From Salipiger bermudensis HTCC2601 (GTDB taxonomy: Bacteria; Pseudomonadota; Alphaproteobacteria; Rhodobacterales; Rhodobacteraceae): a DNA stretch of 64,000 bases. The position numbers and the translations under genes were made by a program. Positions within the stretch are counted from its first letter, which is position 1. Each line of letters opens with the position of its first letter. Shown piece by piece: positions 58,633 through 64,000 of this stretch. The notes under the pieces were generated by a model that ran no database searches, was not told where the DNA came from, and saw nothing but the letters and a program-made list of their open reading frames with translations. Location: positions 101,798 through 165,797 of the forward strand of contig NZ_DS022278.1 of NCBI RefSeq assembly GCF_000153725.1, read 5' to 3'.

Positions 58633-58793
58633 GGCTTTGTACCTAGGGATTCCAGCAACTGGAAGGTCAAGGGCTATTCATCCACGCGCGCAACGCAGCG
58701 CTCACTCAACCGTTCCACGGTGAGGTCAAAGGACCGATATCAGGACGTATTTGACGCTGACGCCAAGCTCATGTCCGACGCGCGTGGCGATTT

Positions 58794-59231
58794 TCAGTCA
58801 TCTTTCGCCTTCTGCCAGACTTGCTGGCAGGCTGAGTAAAGAAACGTCGCTGACCAGGTCAGCAACATGAAGCCCAAAAGCGATTGCAGCATCAGCAACA
58901 GTCGAAAGGGCCCGACCACCTCTATGGACGAATAGCCAAGGGTCGAGAACGAGATGCCCGTAACATAGAGAACATCCTGAAACATCGGCGGGCTGTTGCT
59001 GAACGATTGCGGCAGAACGCTTGCCACCACCATCGTGTTGAACACGGCGAGCGTCACAAGTTCCAATACGTGCAGCAACAGCAACGCGGAAAACGTCAGG
59101 ATGATCCGAAAGCCGGAGCCATCCGACCGCTGCGGGGAAAACTTCAGAATGCCCGACAACGCATAATGATGGACAATTCCCATCACGATCGCCGCGCATA
59201 TTCCGACAAACATAGCCATCAACTCGGTCAT
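58794..59231 (-). CDS. Two-TM ion-channel-like protein with unusual filter
   Basis: 145 residues from ATG 59231 (MTELMAMFVGICAAIVMG). Segments at about 5-25, 40-65 and 120-140, with a pore loop before the last: FQDVLYVTGISFSTLGYSSIEVVGPFRLLLMLQSLLGFML. The fold matches the 2-TM potassium channel family, but the filter reads STLGYS instead of TVGYG, so selectivity is uncertain. No cytoplasmic regulatory domain. The long upstream extension to 59279 is less likely. Confidence 0.7.
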   Translation of the reverse strand: MTELMAMFVGICAAIVMGIVHHYALSGILKFSPQRSDGSGFRIILTFSALLLLHVLELVTLAVFNTMVVASVLPQSFSNSPPMFQDVLYVTGISFSTLGYSSIEVVGPFRLLLMLQSLLGFMLLTWSATFLYSACQQVWQKAKDD

Positions 59232-59319
59232 ACACCCAAACCCGTCTTCCTGTTCAAACAGGTCAATTTGACCATACATCAGGCTTTTAGCACAACGGGA
59301 CCAATTGATTCTTCACTGG

Positions 59320-59761
59320 TCAGGCCAACGCGGGGGGCAACCCGTTCAGGGCGACATCCACCGGAACGGTCGGCAAGTTCGATGCGATCCAGCCAGGCCC
59401 TTCGCCTGATCCCAACATCCCTTCCGAGATATCGGCGTAGCCCGAATAACCAGCTTGTCTCAACGCTCGAAGCAGCGATGCGGAGCGTCCGCCAGTGGCG
59501 CAGATCAGTCCAACAGTGCGATCACCGCTCAGTTCCTTGGCCCTGAACAATCGGTCCGGAAAACCGGACGCGTGCATGCTTATCGGCCATACACCAGCAC
59601 CTACGCCGGTTTCTTGCCACTCTTTGTGCGTTCTGACATCGATGATCCGCGCCGTATCCGATAGAAGCGCGTCAAAGGCATTCTCTGCCGACCAGACAGA
59701 TCGGCTCTGCGCCAACAGCGGTGACGCCGCGACGGTCAGCACCGTCATATGAGCACCCAGA
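59320..59761 (-). pseudogene. Tat-exported rhodanese, 3' part (split by IS66)
   Basis: Codes for AHMTVLTVAASPLLAQSRSVW and the rhodanese domain RIIDVRTHKEWQETGVGAGVWPIS, VGLICATGGRSASLLRALRQAGY, YADISEGMLGSGEGPGW. The active-site loop CATGGRS has the catalytic Cys. The 5' part with the twin-arginine signal lies at 63833-63864, beyond the IS66 copy 2. Joining at the duplicated CACCCAGA (plus strand) restores the frame NRRRFVLGAHMTVLTVAA, a complete Tat signal followed by the domain (about 155 residues). The product would act in the periplasm in sulfur transfer. Now inactive. Confidence 0.88.
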
Positions 59762-59778
59762 GTAACCGGCCGGTAAGG

Positions 59779-61309
59779 CTTGCAATTACCCACAACTGTC
59801 CGGCGGCGGTGTGGCGAGACGGGCGCCTTCAACTAGGTCGGCGAGACGGGAGAAGCCACGCCAGATTACCGTCGTCCCCGGTGGTGCGTCGGAAGCGCGG
59901 TCGAGGTAGCCTCCGAGACGCGCGACGGCCCTGACATAGAATTGGAGGTCGCGCGGCACCTGGCGCTTTCTGTCAGGCGTCGCCTGGTCGAGCAGGTGGC
60001 GCTCGTCCTCCGTGAAAACGGCGGCAGGGTCCGCCGCCGGTGCATCTCGGCTGAGCATTGCCAGCCATGACACGCGCCAGGCCACGACGCAGCACAACGC
60101 GATGCAGTTGGCCAGGCGCTCGGCAGTCGCGAGACGCAGTTCCTCGATCCGGCAGCCGGTCTTCAGAGTCCGGAAGAAGGTCTCGATCTTCCAGCGCAGT
60201 GCGTACCATTCGAGCTTGTGTACAGCGTCTGCGTGGCTCGCCACTGGCAGGTTCGTGATCAGCTTCCAGATGACGGGCGTCCGGCCCTCCGGCGGGTCGA
60301 GTTCCTCGGCATGGATGATCTGGAGCTCCTGATGCCGGTATTTTCGCTGCTTTCCGATAGGCGGCCGGACGATCATGGTGGCATGCCGGACCGACAGCAC
60401 CGCGCAATGGTCATTGCCTTGCGAGTCCCGGAACCGCACCTCATGGGTGCCGCTGGACTGCACCTGCGCCATAACTTTGGCGATGGTCGTGCCGCCATCC
60501 TCCGCCAGGCGGTCGACGCAGCTCCGAACGAGGAAGTTGGTCCCGAGTTCCTCGGCAGGCAGTAGAGTTCGTAGATGTCGCTCTCGCGGTCGCCGACATG
60601 CACGCAGCGCTCCGGCGCGCCTGCCAGTTCGGTGGACAGGCGCAGGTATCGAGCCAGCGCATGCTCTCCTTCTGCTCGATGGGCACGCGGGTCGGATTGA
60701 TCTTGCGCTTGAGCGCCGCGGCCCCCTTGAACTTGGAGCGCGACCAAAACTTGGCGGCTGTCATTCCGAGGGGCAAACCGTCCGGCGTGATCGCCAGGCT
60801 GGCGTGCATCAGGAGCCCGCAGATCGCATGCTTCTGGTAGCGGCCTTCCTTCAGCTTGCGCCCGGTCGACACCTTGGTGAACCCGATCTTTTCCGGCGTG
60901 GCGCGTTTGAAGTTGAATTCCGTAGTGTCCTGCAGGATCAGCACGGGACCATCGGTGGCCCGGATGCGCAGGGCGGAGGCAGCGAAATGCCCCTCGAGAA
61001 TTTTGTCTTCGCTGATACTCCCGTTGGAGAAGAACCGGTAAGCCGCCTTGGTGTTCGACCAGTCCTGGAACGCCGTGGGCAGCGATTTCCCTGGCCGCTC
61101 CCCGAGAGCTTCGAGCAATGCCCCAAGCCGCCGGTTCAGCCGGACGTCCCCCAGATCGCAACCGGCGGTTTCCGTTTCCACCCAATTCTGCCCCATGCCC
61201 GCACCTCAATCATTCGGTGCTACATGACGAATCATGATGAGGTCGCTGCGAGCAAGACCAAGTGTCGTGGGTGAATCAATTCGCCGCACGACTTGTGGGT
61301 AACTTCAAG
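59779..61309. mobile_element. IS4-family insertion sequence nested in the end of IS66 copy 2
   Basis: 1531 bp with ends CTTGCAATTACCCACAA (left) and CTTGAAGTTACCCACAA (right, minus strand). A perfect 9-bp target duplication CCGGTAAGG is at 59770-59778 and 61310-61318, the length expected for the IS50-like branch of IS4. It inserted 17 bp inside the IS66 terminus, probably disabling that end. Confidence 0.93.
59786..61196 (-). pseudogene. IS4-family transposase with two frameshifts
   Basis: From ATG 61196: MGQNWVETETAGCDLGDVRL, KSLPTAFQDWSNTKAAYRFFSN (the Tn5-like N-terminus), VLILQDTTEFNFKR (first Asp) and HASLAITPDGLPLGM. Near 60660 the frame shifts to LRLSTELAGAPERCVHVGDRESDIYEL (second Asp), and near 60560 back to the frame AKVMAQVQSSG, ending with ALRWKIETFFRTLKTGCRIEELRL (Glu of the YREK region). 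Domain order is complete, so two indels inactivated a recent element (or are sequencing errors). Confidence 0.85.
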
Positions 61310-61326
61310 CCGGTAAGGACCACAGC

Positions 61327-62953
61327 TCAAGCGACGGCCTTCGCCTCTTTGGATTGCGGCACCCAGTTCCACGGCAGCAGCTCGTCGAGGCGGTTGATCT
61401 TGTGGTCGCCGATGCGGGCCAGGATGTCTGCCATATAGGCTTCGGGGTCGTGGCCGCTGAGCTTCGCGCTTTCGATGATCGTCATGGCTTCCGCGAGAGT
61501 TTCACCCCCGGCATCGGCCCCGGCGAAGAGCCAATTCTTCCGACCAATCACCACGGGCTTGATCGCACGCTCGGCCGGGTTGTTGTCGATGGCCACGCGG
61601 CCGTTCTCCAGGAAGAGCGTGAAGGAGGGCCAGCGGTGGAGCGCGTAGCGGAAGGCTTTGGCCAGTGCGCTCTTGCCGGAGACCCGGCCGAGCTGGGCCT
61701 CCGACCACGCCTTGAAGTCCTCCGCCAGAGGGCGCGTGCGGGTCTGCCTAACGCGCCGCCGCTCTTCGGCGGAGCAGCCGGTGATCTCGCGTTCAATGTC
61801 GTAGAGCGCGCCGATACGGTCCAGCGCCTCCCGGGCGATCTCCGACTTGGTGCCGATCCAGACATCGTGGAAGTCCCGGCGCAGGTGTGCCCAGCAGGCG
61901 GCCTCCCGGATGCGCACCACGCCGGTGGCATCGGGCTCATAGAGCGCCTTGAAGCCGGTATAGGCGTCCGCCTGGAGGATGCCGCTGAACTCGGCCAAAT
62001 GGCGGTGCGGATGCGCACTCTTCCGATCCGGTGAGAAGAAGTAGGCGACACCGGGCGGCGCTGTCCCGCCCCATGGCCGGTCATCCCGGAGGTAGGTCCA
62101 GATCCGGCCCTCCTTCACGCCCTTTCCCAGTCCCTCGAGCCGCTTGGAGCGGTCGAGCACTCGCACCGGGGTGTCATCGGCATGGGAGGCGATCGGCGGT
62201 CATCACGTCAGCCCTGATCCGCGCCACGAGCGGAGAGAGCACCCGCACACCCTGGCCGCACCAGTCGACGAGCGTCGAGGCCGGGATATCCGCGCCCATG
62301 CGGGCGAAGATCTCGTTCTGTCTATACAAGGGAAGATGATCGTCGAACTTGGAGACGAGGATGTGCGCCAGAAGGCCCGGTCCCGCCATGCTGCGCGGGA
62401 TCGGGCGGGCAGGCGCCGGGGTCTGGGTGATCTTCTCGCATCTCCGGCAGGACTTCTTCGGGCGCGCCGTCTCGATCACCTTCAGCCGTGCGCTGATCAG
62501 TTCGAGGATCTCGCTCATGTCTTCACCGACGAGCCGCAGCTCGCCCCCGCAAGCGGGACAGGCATCGCCGGGATCGAGCACAATGCGCTCGCGGGGCGTT
62601 GCCTCCGAGACCTTCGGCTTGCGCCGCATGGGAGCAGGTTCCGCGACAGCGGGCTCTGCTTCCGGCTCCTCCTCGGGCTCCCGGGCGGCGGAAGCCGCGA
62701 CCTCCAGCGCCTCGAGGGCCAGTTCCAGTTGTTCGATCTCGCGCTCGATTTTCTCCGAGCTCGCGCCGAACTTCTGACGCTGGAGCTTGGCGATCCGGAT
62801 CTGGAGCGCCTGAACGAGGGCTTCGTGTGCCTTCAAGACGGCCGTGAGCCTTGTTGTCTCGGCCCGCATGGCCGCGTTCTCGGCCTCGAGTGCGGCGATC
62901 ATCGCGCGCAACTTGGCAGGATCGTCAGGCGGAAGGGAGGAGGCTTCGGACAT
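61327..62953 (-). pseudogene. tnpC: IS66 transposase TnpC (copy 2), one-base frameshift
   Basis: From ATG 62953: coiled-coil LRAMIAALEAENAAMRAETT, LQRQKFGASSEKIEREIEQLELALE, zinc segment GDACPACGGELRLVG and KKSCRRCEKITQTPAPA. Near 62188 a run CTCCCATGCC appears to hold one extra C; the frame continues as HADDTPVRVLDRSKRLEG with the DDE residues (LQADAYTGFKALYE, RVAIDNNPAERAIKPVVIGRKNWLFAGADAGG) to DELLPWNW. A single insertion therefore splits the gene. Other parts look intact. Confidence 0.88.
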
Positions 62954-63013
62954 GCGGAACCTTACCATCCCGTGCGGTCCATAACCAGTAAAACAAGGGG
63001 TTTGAGAGAAGTA

Positions 63014-63361
63014 TCAGCTCACCCGAGCGGGAGGCGCACCCCAGTCCGGGCGGCGCCAGTCGATGCCTTCCCAGAGCATCGCCAGCTGCGCCGAGGTCAG
63101 CCTTGCGGCGCCGTCGCCGGCGACGGGCCACGGGAAGCGCCCCCGTTCCAGGACCTTGTAGTAGAGGCAGAAGCCCTGGCCGTCCCAGTAGAGAAGCTTC
63201 AGCCGATCTCCCCGGCGTCCACGGAACGCGAAGACCGCGCCGCTCGCTGGGTTTTGGCGCAGGACGTCCTGGGCAAGCGCGGCCAAACCGGCGATCCCCT
63301 TGCGCATGTCGGTGGTTCCGCAGGCCAAGTAGACCCGAACACCCGTTCCCGGTCCGATCAT
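63014..63361 (-). CDS. tnpB: IS66 accessory protein TnpB (copy 2)
   Basis: 115 residues from ATG 63361, overlapping the tnpA stop by ATGA. Signature GVRVYLACGTTDMRKGIAGLAALAQDVLRQNPASGAVFAFRGRRGDRLKLLYWDGQGFCLYYKVLERGRFPWP. The long upstream extension in the same frame is an artefact of the overlapping tnpA. Intact. Confidence 0.95.
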   Translation of the reverse strand: MIGPGTGVRVYLACGTTDMRKGIAGLAALAQDVLRQNPASGAVFAFRGRRGDRLKLLYWDGQGFCLYYKVLERGRFPWPVAGDGAARLTSAQLAMLWEGIDWRRPDWGAPPARVS

Positions 63362-63726
63362 GCCGCCTCCACAGCCCGGATCAATCGGGTCAGCGTCTCT
63401 CCATCCATGCCGCTGTCGAACCTCAGGCAGCGCCCGTTGCTCAGCCGCAGCTCGACCATGACGGATCGCGCTGGCGCGGGGACGCTCGCTGCCGTCGGCG
63501 CCGCGCTGAAATCCACCGGCAGGAAAACAGCCCCGCGATCCGGCGACCACAGGCCCTTCTTCTTCAGATCACGCCGCCAGCCGTAGATCTGGGAGCGCGT
63601 GATCTCGTGCCGCTGCGCCACCTGCGTCACCGACGCACCGCCGACATCGACCTCCGACAGGATCTCGAGCTTCTCGTCTTCGCTCCACCGCCGGCGCCGC
63701 TCAACGCCCAGAACCTCGCCCAGCAT
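63358..63726 (-). CDS. tnpA: IS66 accessory protein TnpA (copy 2)
   Basis: 122 residues. HTH region RRRWSEDEKLEILSEVDVGGASVTQVAQRHEITRSQIYGWRRDLKKKG, then variable linker and RSVMVELRLSNGRCLRFDSGMDGETLTRLIRAVEAA. Start ATG 63726; 98 bp to the element end. Intact. Confidence 0.93.
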   Translation of the reverse strand: MLGEVLGVERRRRWSEDEKLEILSEVDVGGASVTQVAQRHEITRSQIYGWRRDLKKKGLWSPDRGAVFLPVDFSAAPTAASVPAPARSVMVELRLSNGRCLRFDSGMDGETLTRLIRAVEAA

Positions 63727-63832
63727 GGCCCCTCCAAATAAGACACGTCGTTAAGGACGTCGTTATGCACGTGTCTTAGCTCGGAACCCCGCTGTCAGGC
63801 AGGCGGCCTCAATCGGGCGGTTACCACCCAGA

Positions 63833-63864
63833 ACGAAACGGCGCCGGTTCAAATCAAGAGCCAT
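63833..63864 (-). pseudogene. Tat-exported rhodanese, 5' part
   Basis: ATG 63864 starts MALDLNRRRFVLG, a twin-arginine signal core (N-R-R-R-F), interrupted by the target duplication of IS66 copy 2. It continues at 59753 downwards (see the 3' part). Confidence 0.85.
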
Positions 63865-63959
63865 ATTCGAAAACCTCATCCTTTGATCGGTTGCGATCCC
63901 AAAGGTCACATAACATACGCGCGACGCTACCCGGGAGCACGACACGGTGCAGGCACAGA

Positions 63960-63998
63960 TTTGTATCCATCTGTAGCAAGGGACTGACCTGATACAAA
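63960..63998. repeat. Inverted repeat upstream of the rhodanese gene
   Basis: TTTGTATC (63960-63967) and GATACAAA (63991-63998), 23 bp apart, about 100 bp before the former rhodanese start; possibly an operator or a weak stem. 63865-63959 shows no gene. Confidence 0.3.
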
Positions 63999-64000
63999 CG

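Larger units (their letters stand above)
59762..63824. mobile_element. IS66-family insertion sequence (copy 2), with nested IS4
   Basis: Ends begin GTAACCGGCC (left, 59762) and GTAACCGCCC (right, minus strand from 63824). A perfect 8-bp target duplication CACCCAGA is at 59754-59761 and 63825-63832. Without the nested IS4 and its extra 9-bp duplicate the element is 2523 bp. It carries tnpA and tnpB and a frameshifted tnpC on the minus strand. The two IS66 copies are only distantly related in sequence. Confidence 0.92.

Overview
The window looks like part of a large, high-GC repABC plasmid (or megaplasmid) of an alphaproteobacterium, most likely Rhodobacterales/Rhodobacteraceae. The evidence is a complete repA-repB-repC cassette on the minus strand (about 49165-52753) with consensus parS palindromes and an antisense ctRNA; a DUF1403-scpB-integrase cluster that I associate with roseobacter-type plasmids; and a virC1/virC2-mobC-virD2-virD4-like mobilisation block. 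No rRNA, tRNA or CRISPR array was recognised. Species cannot be named from the sequence.

Layout. 1-7970: the end of a VIT-type transporter, a broken H-NS fragment, then the plasmid backbone (ssb, DUF932, several small conserved plasmid genes). Several of these genes are preceded by GC-rich leader hairpins. 7998-11147: Xre-RES toxin-antitoxin operon and a first AbiEi/AbiEii pair. 11513-22927: backbone continues with a giant methylase/strawberry-notch helicase gene, a Toprim primase-like gene, DUF2493 and WGR genes. The helicase is split cleanly by a RIT element of three overlapping tyrosine recombinases. 23115-29543: a defence-like island. A MazG-like gene and a uracil-DNA-glycosylase-like gene converge on a minus-strand operon encoding an acyl-carrier-like protein, an Xre regulator, an ImmA/IrrE metalloprotease fused to a chagasin-like cysteine-protease inhibitor domain, a papain-like cysteine protease and a thymidylate-synthase-like protein. 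A Fic protein follows. 29985-38178: IS110, then the transfer block with a hairpin-rich intergenic region that probably contains oriT. 38299-39564: metal efflux pump with divergent ArsR regulator. 40636-42453: second AbiE pair. 42533-45289: scpB, DUF1403, integrase.

45290-64000 is dominated by insertion sequences and relics: an intact IS66 with 8-bp target duplication inside a repC-like relic, decayed IS3, IS256 and ISL3 pieces, the live repABC replicon, IS6, IS21, and a short chromosomal-like cluster (TVP38, two other membrane proteins, rhodanese). The Tat-signal rhodanese gene is split by a second IS66 that itself carries an IS4 in its terminus; both insertions keep perfect target duplications, so the order of events can be read.

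The most unusual content is the minus-strand operon 25718-28116. It pairs a cytoplasmic papain-like protease with an inhibitor-like domain fused to a regulator-cleaving-type metalloprotease, and I know of no described system with this composition. Next to it, MazG-like, UDG-like and ThyA-like genes all point to dUMP/uracil chemistry.
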